Positions 18,668-26,388 of a DNA stretch of 64,000 nucleotides are shown in pieces. The first letter of the stretch is position 1. Each line of letters begins with the position of its first letter. A program made the position numbers and the translations under genes. This stretch comes from Phenylobacterium haematophilum (GTDB lineage Bacteria > Pseudomonadota > Alphaproteobacteria > Caulobacterales > Caulobacteraceae). The notes under the pieces were generated by a model. That model was given only the letters and a program-made list of their open reading frames with translations, had not been told where the DNA came from and did not search any database. The stretch is taken from NCBI RefSeq assembly GCF_014196295.1, contig NZ_JACIDK010000003.1, forward strand, positions 558,001 through 622,000. Direction: 5' to 3'.

Positions 18668-19417
18668 TCAGTCCTGGTAGAGGGCGAGACGCTCGGTGAC
18701 GGCGTTGACGTAGGAGGGGCCGACGGCGACGTTCACGCCGTCCTCCAGCACCAGCGAGATCAGCCCCTTGCCCAGGCGCTTGACCTCCTTGACCTTGGCC
18801 GGCCGCACGAAGGCCGAGCGGTGCACGCGGATCATCTCGGCCGGCGGCATCTTGCGCTCGAGCGCGGTCATGGTGGCGCGGTGGATGTGGCTGCGGGTGG
18901 CGGTGTGCAGCAGCACGTAGTCCTTGGCCGCTTCGATCCAGTCGATCTCGCCCAGCGGCACGCGCACGTAGCCGGTCCGGACCTGAACCCAGAAGCCGTC
19001 GGGATCCTCGTCGGCCGGCGATGCTGCGGCCTCCTCGGCGCGGGCGGCCGCCGCGCGCAGGGCGCGGCGGCGGCGGGCGCGCTCGATCGCCTGGCGCAGG
19101 CGGTCGAAGCGGACGGGCTTGAGCAGGTAGTCGGCGGCTTCGACCTCGAAGGCGTCGGCGGCGTAGAGCTCGAAGGCGGTGACGAAGACGATCTCCGGCC
19201 GCTCCTCCAGCGGCAGGCCGGCGGCGACGTCCAGGCCGCTGCGCTCGGGCATCTGGATATCGAGCAGCACGAGGTCCGGCTTCAGCGCCTCGACCGCCTC
19301 CGCGGCCTCGCGGCCATTGCGGGCCTGGCCCACGACTTCGACGTCGCTGACCTGGGTCAGCAGGGCCGAAAGCCGCTCGAGGGCGGCGGGTTCGTCGTCG
19401 ACGAGCAGGAGACGCAT
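18668..19417 (-). CDS. LytTR family response regulator
   Basis: A 249-residue two-component response regulator. The receiver domain (1-120) has VDDEP at the start, the phospho-acceptor in LVLLDIQMPERSG (Asp53), and the conserved Thr/Lys in FVTAFE and LLKPVRF. An Ala/Arg/Glu-rich linker (about 125-150) leads to a LytTR DNA-binding domain (about 150-245) with IDWIEAAKDYVLLHT and MIRVHRSAFVRPAKVKEVKRLG. Its start shares one base with the stop of the sensor kinase gene (TGATG), so the pair is co-translated. Targets are unknown. Confidence 0.93.
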   Translation of the reverse strand: MRLLLVDDEPAALERLSALLTQVSDVEVVGQARNGREAAEAVEALKPDLVLLDIQMPERSGLDVAAGLPLEERPEIVFVTAFELYAADAFEVEAADYLLKPVRFDRLRQAIERARRRRALRAAAARAEEAAASPADEDPDGFWVQVRTGYVRVPLGEIDWIEAAKDYVLLHTATRSHIHRATMTALERKMPPAEMIRVHRSAFVRPAKVKEVKRLGKGLISLVLEDGVNVAVGPSYVNAVTERLALYQD

Positions 19418-20532
19418 CAGGCGGCGGCTTTCGATCGGATGGGAGTGACGGCGGCGGCGCGCTGCAGCGGCAGCCGCACCATGGCGAGGAACCCGCGCGC
19501 CAGCGGCGCGGCCTGCAGCACGCCGCGCGAGCCGTAGAGCGCCTCCAGCCGCTGGCGCACGTTGCTGAGCCCGACACCGGCGCCGGGGCGAACCTCGCCG
19601 CCATGGGAGCCGTCGCCGTCGTCCTGAACCAGGACCACGAGGTCGCCGCCATCGCGGGTCGCCTCCAGGCGGATGGTGACGGTGGCGCTGGTCGGGGAGA
19701 CGGCGTGCTTGATGGCGTTCTCGATCAGCGGCTGCAGCAGGAAGGACGGGACAAGGGCCGTGCGCAGGTCGTCGGGGCAGACGAACTCCAGAGCCAGCCG
19801 TTCGCGGAAGCGGACGCTCTCGATCTCCAGATAGGCCTGCAGCGTGGCCATCTCGTCGTCGAGCGAGATCATCGCCTCGGGGTCGGCGACCAGGGTGACG
19901 CGCAGGAAGTCGGCCAGCTTCGACAGCATGCTCTCGGCCTCGTCGTTGCGGCCGGTGATGACGGCGGAGGAGACGGCGTTGAGCGTGTTGAACAGGAAGT
20001 GCGGGTTGAGTTGGTAGCGCAGGGCGGCCAGGCGGGCGGCGCTGGCGGCGGCGTTCGCCTCGCTGGCGGCGGTGCGGGCGTCGGCGAGTTGGCGCTCGCG
20101 CTCGCGCACCATGTGGTTGGCCTGAAGCGTCGTGTAGATCGCGCCAAGCGCGCCCAGAATCCAGAAGAAACCGCCGGCGTTGTTGGCGAAGCGCATCCAC
20201 AGGGTGCGGTTGGGCGACCACTGCTTGGCGGTGTTGGAGACGTCCATGATCAGCATGTCCGAGCCGGACAGAACCGCCGCCAGGAACACGACCGCGGCGG
20301 CCATCAAAGCGATGCGCTGGAAGGCGCTCTTGTCGCGGACGTGCACGGAAACCCGGTAGAGCAACACCGAGCAGAGGAGCCCGACCAGGTTGATGGCTAT
20401 TGCGGTGCCGATCAGGGCCGGGGTCATCCGTACGCCGACGATCGTGGCGATCATCGAGGCCAGCGAGCCGGACAACAGCCAGATGCCGAGCGTCAGCCAT
20501 GCGGCCTGTCGCGATACGTCGGTCTTGAACAT
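19417..20532 (-). CDS. LytS-type sensor histidine kinase
   Basis: A 371-residue membrane sensor kinase of the His_kinase (PF06580) family. There are four or five membrane helices in the first 135 residues and no large periplasmic domain. A coiled coil (about 140-168) follows, then the phospho-acceptor motif LRYQLNPHFLFNTLNAV (His178). The ATPase part has PSFLLQPLIENAIKHAV (N box) and VQDDGDGSH, GAGVGLSNVRQRLEALYG (G boxes). The ATG at 20532 is preceded by GAGGG. It pairs with the LytTR regulator directly downstream. The signal is unknown; membrane-embedded sensing is inferred. Confidence 0.92.
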   Translation of the reverse strand: MFKTDVSRQAAWLTLGIWLLSGSLASMIATIVGVRMTPALIGTAIAINLVGLLCSVLLYRVSVHVRDKSAFQRIALMAAAVVFLAAVLSGSDMLIMDVSNTAKQWSPNRTLWMRFANNAGGFFWILGALGAIYTTLQANHMVRERERQLADARTAASEANAAASAARLAALRYQLNPHFLFNTLNAVSSAVITGRNDEAESMLSKLADFLRVTLVADPEAMISLDDEMATLQAYLEIESVRFRERLALEFVCPDDLRTALVPSFLLQPLIENAIKHAVSPTSATVTIRLEATRDGGDLVVLVQDDGDGSHGGEVRPGAGVGLSNVRQRLEALYGSRGVLQAAPLARGFLAMVRLPLQRAAAVTPIRSKAAA

Positions 20533-20740
20533 CGCTGCCCTCGGGTTCGATCGCGGGAGGTTAGCAGCAAAGCTGCCAAAACCGCTCCCTGCTGGTCGAC
20601 CGAGCGTCCGGATTGGTCGCATTTGCAGCTAAGCCGATGATTCTGCATCGCGATCGCCGATCAGGGCGTTTGGGGCCGCGGTGTTTTGCTATAGTCGCCA
20701 TGGCGTCGGGGCGGGCCATGGAGGAGATTTGGCCGGACCC

Positions 20741-22492
20741 ATGGAGCGTCGGCTGACCGCGATCCTCGCCGCCGACGTCGTCGGCTACAGCCGTCTGGTC
20801 GAGGCCGACGAGGAGGCGACCCTCGCGCGCTTCGCCGGTCACCTGCACGAACTGATCGAGCCGACGATCGCCGCGCGCCGGGGCCGGATCATCAAAACGG
20901 CGGGCGACGGCCTGTTGGCGGCGTTCGACAGCGTCATCGAGGCGCTGAACTGCGCTATCCAGATCCAACGCGGCATGGCGAGCCTCAACGACGGCGTGCC
21001 GGAGGACGAGCAGATTCGGTTTCGGGTCGGCGTGAACGCCGCCGACGTGGTGATCGACGGCGACGATATCCTGGGCGACGGGGTCAATGTCGCCGCCCGT
21101 CTGGAAGGTCTAGCCGAGCCGGGCGGCATCTGGGTCTCGGCGCGGGTGCAGGAGGACGCGCAGGGCCGCGTCGACGTTGGGTTCGACGACGTCGGCGAAC
21201 AGAGCTTGAAGAACATGACACGGCCGGTGCGGGTCTACCGGGTGCTGCTGGACGGCGAGGCGGAGACCGCCCCGACGTCCGGTCTGGCGCTGCCGGACAA
21301 GCCCTCGATGGTTGTGCTGCCCTTCCAGTACTTCGGCGCGGAAGCAGAGAACGACTACTTCGCTGACGCGGTCACTGACGACGTGGTCACCGCGTTGTCG
21401 CGCTGGCGCTGGTTCTTCGTCATCGATCGCAACACCAGCTTCACCTACAAGGGCCGCAGCGTCGACGCCCGGCAGGTGGGCCGCGACCTCGGCGTCCGCT
21501 ACGTGCTGGAGGGCAGCGTCCGGCGAGCCGGCGAACGAGTGCGGGTCAATGTGCGGCTGATCGAGTCGGCCAGCGCGCAGCAGATCTGGGCCGACGCCCT
21601 GGATCGCAACATGGCCGACCTGTTCGCCCTGCAGGACGAGATCACCGAGCATGTGGTGGCGGCCATCGAGCCGGCGATGCTGGACACCGAGGCTGCGCGC
21701 ATCGCCCGCAAGAGCCTGGCCGATCTCAGCGCGCTCGACTGCTTCCAGCGCGGCATGTGGCACTTCAACCGGATGAGCGAGCCTGACTATCACCAGGCCT
21801 TGGGGCTGTTTCGCCAGTCGATCGCCCGCGATCCGGTGCTGGCCCTGGGCTATGTCGGCCTGGCGCGGATGCTCTACGGCGGGGCGATCTACGGCTGGTC
21901 CGAGCAGCCTGTCGCCGATCTGGAGGAAGCGCGGGCGGCGGCGCGGCGGGCGGTGGCGCTCGATCCGCGCGACGCCTACGGCTACTTCGCCGGCGCAGGG
22001 GCGGCGCTCTATCTGGGGCGGCATGACGAGGCGCTGGAGCAGGCGCAGCGGGCGCTGTCGCTGAACCCGAACTTCGCCTTCGGGCACTTCAGGTTGGGGC
22101 AGGTGCTGATCTATTCTGGACAACCCGCGCAGGCGGTGGGGCCGATCGAGCGCAGCCTGCGGCTCAGCCCCTACGACCCGCAGATCGCCCCGATGCTGCA
22201 GCTGCTGGCCCTTGCCCACTACCAGGCGCGCAACTACGACGAGGCCGTGCGGCACGCCCAGTCGGCGGTGCGCCTGAACGACTCCCGCGCCGCCGCGATC
22301 CTGGCGGCGGGACTGGCGCGGCTAGGCCGCTTCGAGGACGCGCGCTCCGCCTATCCATTGGACGTGCGCGAACGGGCGCGGGCCGAGGCGCCGCGGCTGG
22401 TCACCTACGCCAATCCCGAGGACGAGCGGCACCTACGTGAAGGCGTGCGCCTGGCGTTCCTGGGCGGCGACGAGGACGAACGCGCCTACTGA
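20741..22492 (+). CDS. Class III adenylate cyclase with TPR domain
   Basis: About 583 residues. The N-terminal cyclase domain has the metal-binding Asp in ILAADVVGYSRL (Asp12), the base-specifying Lys and second Asp in IIKTAGDGLLAAF (Lys52, Asp56), and GDGVNVAARLEGLAEPGG. A middle part (about 190-325) with VVLPFQYFG, YFADAVTDDVVTALSRW and YVLEGSVRRAGERVRV is the FlgO-like/TolB-like segment common in alphaproteobacterial cyclases. TPR helices fill the rest. I begin at the ATG at 20741 where family similarity starts; the frame continues upstream to 20681, and the Shine-Dalgarno is not well placed for either. A Crp/Fnr regulator lies nearby. Confidence 0.9.
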   Translation: MERRLTAILAADVVGYSRLVEADEEATLARFAGHLHELIEPTIAARRGRIIKTAGDGLLAAFDSVIEALNCAIQIQRGMASLNDGVPEDEQIRFRVGVNAADVVIDGDDILGDGVNVAARLEGLAEPGGIWVSARVQEDAQGRVDVGFDDVGEQSLKNMTRPVRVYRVLLDGEAETAPTSGLALPDKPSMVVLPFQYFGAEAENDYFADAVTDDVVTALSRWRWFFVIDRNTSFTYKGRSVDARQVGRDLGVRYVLEGSVRRAGERVRVNVRLIESASAQQIWADALDRNMADLFALQDEITEHVVAAIEPAMLDTEAARIARKSLADLSALDCFQRGMWHFNRMSEPDYHQALGLFRQSIARDPVLALGYVGLARMLYGGAIYGWSEQPVADLEEARAAARRAVALDPRDAYGYFAGAGAALYLGRHDEALEQAQRALSLNPNFAFGHFRLGQVLIYSGQPAQAVGPIERSLRLSPYDPQIAPMLQLLALAHYQARNYDEAVRHAQSAVRLNDSRAAAILAAGLARLGRFEDARSAYPLDVRERARAEAPRLVTYANPEDERHLREGVRLAFLGGDEDERAY

Positions 22493-22495
22493 CCG

Positions 22496-22882
22496 TCAGC
22501 GGTGCAGCGGGTGCTTGTCGGCCGGATAGCGGCTCTTGATCAGCACGGTTATCCCGCCCCGAGTTTCGGGTGCGTCCGGCGCCTGCCAGATGTTCAGTTC
22601 GAAGTCGTAGCCCGGGGCCCAGGCGAAGGTCACCGGGATCGGCGGCTCGGCGCTGAGCGCATAGTGCAGGATCCCGCGCAGGGTCTCGTGGAACGCGCCG
22701 GGTAGGGTGTCGAGATAGGTCCCCAGCGCGCGGTGCAGGACCGTGCCGGGCGGGGTCAGCAGGCCGGCCTCGATCTTGCCGCCAGGGGCGAAGGACCTGG
22801 CGTTGGCGGCGGCGAACTTGCCGATCTCGTCCGGGCCGAACGAGGCGTTAAGCTTGGACATCGCGGTCTGGAGCGCAGGCAT
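22496..22882 (-). CDS. Hypothetical protein
   Basis: A 128-residue soluble protein I do not recognise. It has an N-terminal helical half (about 1-70) and a beta-rich C-terminal half containing PIPVTFAWAPGYDFELNIWQAP and GGITVLIKSRYPADKHPLH. It has no signal peptide. GAGGG precedes the ATG by about ten bases. It is convergent with the adenylate cyclase gene, with only three bases between their stops. Codon use matches its neighbours, so it looks genuine. Confidence 0.7.
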   Translation of the reverse strand: MPALQTAMSKLNASFGPDEIGKFAAANARSFAPGGKIEAGLLTPPGTVLHRALGTYLDTLPGAFHETLRGILHYALSAEPPIPVTFAWAPGYDFELNIWQAPDAPETRGGITVLIKSRYPADKHPLHR

Positions 22883-22980
22883 GCAGAGCGTCCCTCACAG
22901 CTTGGGAACGGCGCCGCGCGAGCGCCGTCGGCGGCGCCAGGTTGGCCGCGACCATACCGCACCACCGAGCGTGCTGGGAT

Positions 22981-23673
22981 TCAGGTCCCCAACCGATGCC
23001 CGATCAGGGCCTGCAGCCGTTCGGCGGCCAGCACACGAACTCCGGCGGGCGCGAGATCGACCCAGCTCTCGCGGACCCACTCGTGCAGTTTGCGGTTCAC
23101 CTTTTCGCGTGAGTAGCCGAGGCGGCGGCTGATCTCGGTCTGGGTCAGGGCGACGATCCCGCTCGCCGCTTGCTCGGCCAACAGCAGGCGGGCGAGACGG
23201 CCGCCGAGGTCGAGCACGGCCTGGTCGCTGATCGCCGCGTCGGCGGCGCGCAGTCGGGCGCTGAGCGCGATCACCAGCGCAACGGCTGCTTTCGGCTCGG
23301 CCTCGAGGGCCGCGAGCATGGCGTCGCGCGAAATGCGCCACAACCGCGAGCGGCGCAGGGCGGCGACGTCGGCCGAGCGCGGGCCGCCGTCGAGGGCGGC
23401 CATCTCGCCGACCAGGTCGCCAGGTCCCAGCGAAATCAGCCGAACGTCGCGGCCGCCGCCGGTGGTGGTGCGTACTTCGACCTCGCCTTCGACGACCAGA
23501 TAGACCGCATCACCGGGATCGCCTGCCTGGAACAGCATCTCGCCGGCGGCGAGCGGCCGCCAGCCGCCGGACCTCGCCAGGCGCTCAAGGCCGGGCGCCG
23601 AGAACCGAGCCAGCACGGGGCTGCGGCCCAGCCCGGCCAGCACCGCTTCCACGCCATCGATGCTATCGGACAC
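22981..23673 (-). CDS. Crp/Fnr family transcriptional regulator
   Basis: A 230-residue regulator. The cyclic-nucleotide-binding-like barrel (about 20-130) has FQAGDPGDAVYLVVEGEVEVR, LGPGDLVGEMAALDGGPRSADVAAL. The long dimer helix follows, then a winged helix with TQTEISRRLGYSREKVNRKLHEW. The barrel retains the Glu and Arg pattern typical of cNMP binding (GEMAALDGGPRSA), so cAMP/cGMP sensing is possible, and an adenylate cyclase gene lies 0.5 kb away. The start is GTG at 23673, eight bases after GGAGG; that GGAGG is buried in a 12-bp RNA stem. Confidence 0.92.
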   Translation of the reverse strand: MSDSIDGVEAVLAGLGRSPVLARFSAPGLERLARSGGWRPLAAGEMLFQAGDPGDAVYLVVEGEVEVRTTTGGGRDVRLISLGPGDLVGEMAALDGGPRSADVAALRRSRLWRISRDAMLAALEAEPKAAVALVIALSARLRAADAAISDQAVLDLGGRLARLLLAEQAASGIVALTQTEISRRLGYSREKVNRKLHEWVRESWVDLAPAGVRVLAAERLQALIGHRLGT

Positions 23674-23676
23674 AGC

Positions 23677-23709
23677 GATAGCCTCCGCTCCAGAGGGGCG
23701 GAGGCTATC
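23677..23709 (-). promoter_or_regulatory. Hairpin sequestering the crp-like Shine-Dalgarno
   Basis: A perfect 12-bp inverted repeat, GATAGCCTCCGC and GCGGAGGCTATC, with a 9-base loop lies just upstream of the GTG at 23673. In the minus-strand mRNA the GGAGG Shine-Dalgarno (23686-23682) is in the 3' arm of the stem, so the hairpin would hide the ribosome site. It could also be an operator dyad or part of a terminator for the upstream urcA gene, but no T run follows. Confidence 0.65.
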
Positions 23710-23737
23710 ACAGCGGTGCGAACCGTGGGCTGTCGGT

Positions 23738-24058
23738 TCAGCGCCGCGCCAGCTGGGTCGTGGCGGCCGGCGTGTAGAGGGCGGTGACCAGCGGCGCGTC
23801 GAGCTTCGCGACCGCCTTGTCGGTCATCTCCTTGCGGCAGGCGCGGACCTCGGCCGGATAGCCGGGCGAGTAGCCTTGCAGCGGCCCGCAGAAGTCGCGG
23901 ACGGCGTTGTTGATGCGCTTGAAGGCGGTGCGGGCCCCGGCGTCCGTGTGGACGTTGAGGTCACCGACTTTGACCCGCATGGCGCCTTCTTCGGCGTGGG
24001 CGCCGCCCGCGATGGACAGGGCGAGGACGGCGAGGGTCGGGAGAATCAAGCGATGCAT
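23738..24058 (-). CDS. UrcA family protein
   Basis: A 106-residue exported protein of the UrcA family, found mainly in Caulobacterales and sphingomonads. The signal peptide MHRLILPTLAVLALSIAGGAHA is cleaved near residue 22. The mature part has MRVKVGDLNVHTDAGARTAFKRI and a conserved Cys pair (FCGP and VRACRKEM) that probably forms a disulfide; it ends in LAR-type residues. Periplasmic role unknown. It is 65 bp upstream of the Crp/Fnr gene on the same strand. Confidence 0.92.
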   Translation of the reverse strand: MHRLILPTLAVLALSIAGGAHAEEGAMRVKVGDLNVHTDAGARTAFKRINNAVRDFCGPLQGYSPGYPAEVRACRKEMTDKAVAKLDAPLVTALYTPAATTQLARR

Positions 24059-24167
24059 GACTGCCTCCAGGGGAGTGAAGGACCGCGGGATGCGGCCGTC
24101 TGTGAGGCGGATTGATAGGCCCGGCGCCGGCCGGCGGCTGTGACTGGGGTCACATTGAAGAACGTCG

Positions 24168-24533
24168 TTATGTGAGAGCCGCCGCCTTGGCTTCGAGGGC
24201 GGCGCGGTCGGGCAGGAACCAGACCTGGCGTCCGCGATTGGACTCGCCGATGAAGTCGCGTAGCGGGCCGCTGGCGGCGGCGGCGGCCGAGACGTCGCCG
24301 AGCACGACGGCGCGCAGGCCGTAGTTGACGAACTTCTGCAGCACCTCGCCGGCCAGGCCCGTCGACAGGCGCAGGAAGTCCGGCGACAGCCGCGCCACGG
24401 GGATCACCACCATCTGGGCCTGGACCGACAGCGCCTCGCCGATGACGTCGCTGGCGTCGCGGCCGGACGCCACGGGCGGCCCGTCCTCGGGCCAGAGCAG
24501 GGTCCGAAGGCCGGCGATCTCGGTGGTTTCCAT
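24168..24533 (-). CDS. DUF4180 domain protein
   Basis: A 121-residue soluble protein matching the DUF4180 pattern: a strand near LRTLLWPEDGPP, DASDVIGEALSVQAQMVVIPVARLSPDFLRLSTGLAGEVLQKF (about 27-69) and a C-terminal GRQVWFLPDRAALEAK. The conserved centre with an Asp-rich turn suggests a STAS-like alpha/beta fold. The family function is unknown. It is the last gene before a decayed LysR gene and appears monocistronic. Confidence 0.85.
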   Translation of the reverse strand: METTEIAGLRTLLWPEDGPPVASGRDASDVIGEALSVQAQMVVIPVARLSPDFLRLSTGLAGEVLQKFVNYGLRAVVLGDVSAAAAASGPLRDFIGESNRGRQVWFLPDRAALEAKAAALT

Positions 24534-24666
24534 GCCGGCAAGGGTGGACCGCGCGGCTGCGCTGTCAACCGGCGCGGCCTAGTGAGCTCAGTCGTTTGCG
24601 GCCGACCGCGCGGCCCAGCATCTTCCGGCTGCAGACCGAGGGCTGACCGATGCTGGTTGAGCGCCG

Positions 24667-25204
24667 CTCACCGCCTTGCGCGCGCGGCTAGGGCGCATGA
24701 ACCTTGCCGCCGACGAACTTTGCGTCACCCACGGGGCGATCGGCCGGCAGGCGCGAGGTCTGGAGCGGCTGTGTAGCGTGCGGCTGACCCAGGGGCCGCG
24801 CAACAGCCTGCGGCTGACCGAGGCGGGACTGAGCCTGGCCGAGAGCCTGGGCAGCGCGTTCGGCATCGAGCGGTCGTTCACCACCCTGCGCTAGGCGGTG
24901 GAGCGGGAGCTACATGTCTCCTGCGTCGGAACGCTGGCCATGCGCTGGCTGATCCCGCGACTGCCGGCATTCCATGCCCGCCATCCGGGCCTGAGCATAC
25001 GGGTGAACGAGGCCTACGGGCATAGCCTCGGGACACCTTGTTGCGCCTTACGGCTTTGTGCCGACCCCAGAGTGCTTTCAATTCGTGACGCCAAAGGCCG
25101 CCGCTCGGCCGGTGACCGCCGCGTTCCGAGAGTGGTTGCTGGAGGAAGCCGCCGTCGCGCCGCCTCCGACGCGCCTGACAGCGCTCGTCCGACTGCCCGC
25201 CTAG
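24667..25204 (+). pseudogene. Decayed LysR-type regulator (GcvA-like)
   Basis: Three fragments of one LysR gene. From about 24667 the frame reads LTALRA...RLGRMNLAADELCVTHGAIGRQ, then LTEAGLSLAESLG: the winged helix with a small deletion near its start. An in-frame TAG at 24892 interrupts it, after which the same frame continues ELHVSCVGTLAMRWLIPRLP into the first effector-domain strand. Around 25020-25049 the frame shifts by one and roughly the middle half of the effector domain is missing. The C-terminus resumes as YGFVPTP and AARPVTAAFREWLLEEA, ending at 25204. Not expected to be functional. Confidence 0.85.
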
Positions 25205-25360
25205 GGTTAATCCGCCCCTTAAAGCTGCGCAATGCAATCCCAGATGGATTAAGGGGTTGGGGGTTATGTATCTAAAAACATTTGGTTAACTCGCGTTGGG
25301 GGTGGAACCTCAAACTGTGCGCCCCAATTCTGCAACCAGGGGGTTTGGGAGGAAACACCA

Positions 25361-26323
25361 ATGCGATCAATCAAGAAATCACCCTGGGCGGCGGCCACTT
25401 CGGCCCTTGCCTTGCTCGCCCTGACCGCCCGTTCGGGCGGCGTCTCCGGCGGCGCCGGGTTCAATCTCTCCGACGGCGGCGGCCAGACCGGCGGTGACGG
25501 AGGCGGCGGCGGCGGCGGCGGTGACGGAGGCGGCACAGGCGGCGGAACCGGCGGTGGCGCAGGCGGTGGGACCGGTGGCGGTGGTACGGGCGGTGGGTCT
25601 GGCGGGAGCGGCGGAGGTTCGGGCGGCGGCGGAGCCGGCTCAGCATCCGCGAGCGGCGCGCTGGAACGCACTACGGACGGCGTCGGCGGCCTGGCGGGCG
25701 GCGTGCTGGCCACGGCCGGCAATGCGCCGCTGCTGAACCAGACCGGCCTCGGCGAAGGCCTGCAGACAATCGGCGGCGGCCTGCAGACCAGCGGCCTGGG
25801 AGGACTGCCGGTCGTTGGTCCGACGGTCGACGGGGTCGTGAAGACCGGCGACAACACCCTTAATCCCGTGGCCAAGGTGGTGGTCCTCGACCAGCCGCTG
25901 TTGGGGTCCGGCGCCGGCGATTCCGCGCAACTGGTCGGCGTCAGCGCGCTCTCGCCGACCCAGACCCAGGGGCAACTGGCCACCGTCGGGGTCCTGTCCG
26001 GCGGCGAAGGGCTGAACGCAGGCGTGACCAAAGTGGCCTCGACCGGCGATCTGCTGAACGTCAACCTCGGCGAGCACAAGCTGATCGGCGGCGATGGTCC
26101 GGCGCTGATCGGGGCGAGCGTGCTTTCGCCCATCCAGTCGCAGGGCACGTTGGCGACTGCAGGGGCGCTGTCCGGCGGCGGCGCGCCAGGGGCCGGGCCT
26201 GCCGCGCCAAGTGCTGCAGGCGCGCTGACCCCGGTCACCGGGGTGCTCGGCGGCGTGACAGGCACGGTTGGCGGCGTCGTCCACGGCGTCACCGGCCTAC
26301 TCGGCGGACTGACGAACAACTGA
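25361..26323 (+). CDS. Gly-rich exported protein, candidate partner of adjacent TpsB
   Basis: A 320-residue secreted low-complexity protein. A signal peptide (about 1-25) is followed by an almost pure Gly stretch with Thr, Ser and Asp (about 39-92). The rest is rich in Gly/Val/Leu/Thr and contains an internal duplication: LVGVSALSPTQTQGQLATVG and LIGASVLSPIQSQGTLATAG lie about 60 residues apart, each followed by LSGG. The C-terminus repeats GGVxG/GGLT patterns. GGGAGGAAAC precedes the ATG. It is 65 bp upstream of a TpsB gene on the same strand, which suggests it is exported by that transporter, although no classical TPS domain is seen. Not collagen (no strict Gly-X-Y). Confidence 0.8.
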   Translation: MRSIKKSPWAAATSALALLALTARSGGVSGGAGFNLSDGGGQTGGDGGGGGGGGDGGGTGGGTGGGAGGGTGGGGTGGGSGGSGGGSGGGGAGSASASGALERTTDGVGGLAGGVLATAGNAPLLNQTGLGEGLQTIGGGLQTSGLGGLPVVGPTVDGVVKTGDNTLNPVAKVVVLDQPLLGSGAGDSAQLVGVSALSPTQTQGQLATVGVLSGGEGLNAGVTKVASTGDLLNVNLGEHKLIGGDGPALIGASVLSPIQSQGTLATAGALSGGGAPGAGPAAPSAAGALTPVTGVLGGVTGTVGGVVHGVTGLLGGLTNN

Positions 26324-26388
26324 CGTGACGGCGCGCCGGCCAGGTCCAGGAGCCTGGTCGGCGCGCCCCGCGACGGGGGAGACACTCC

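Noticed and set aside
25205..25222. TTAA-N8-TTAA, considered as a CtrA-binding site
   Set aside because: CtrA sites use a 7-base spacer (TTAA-N7-TTAA); the spacing here is 8. A similar word near 60056 has a 9-base spacer.
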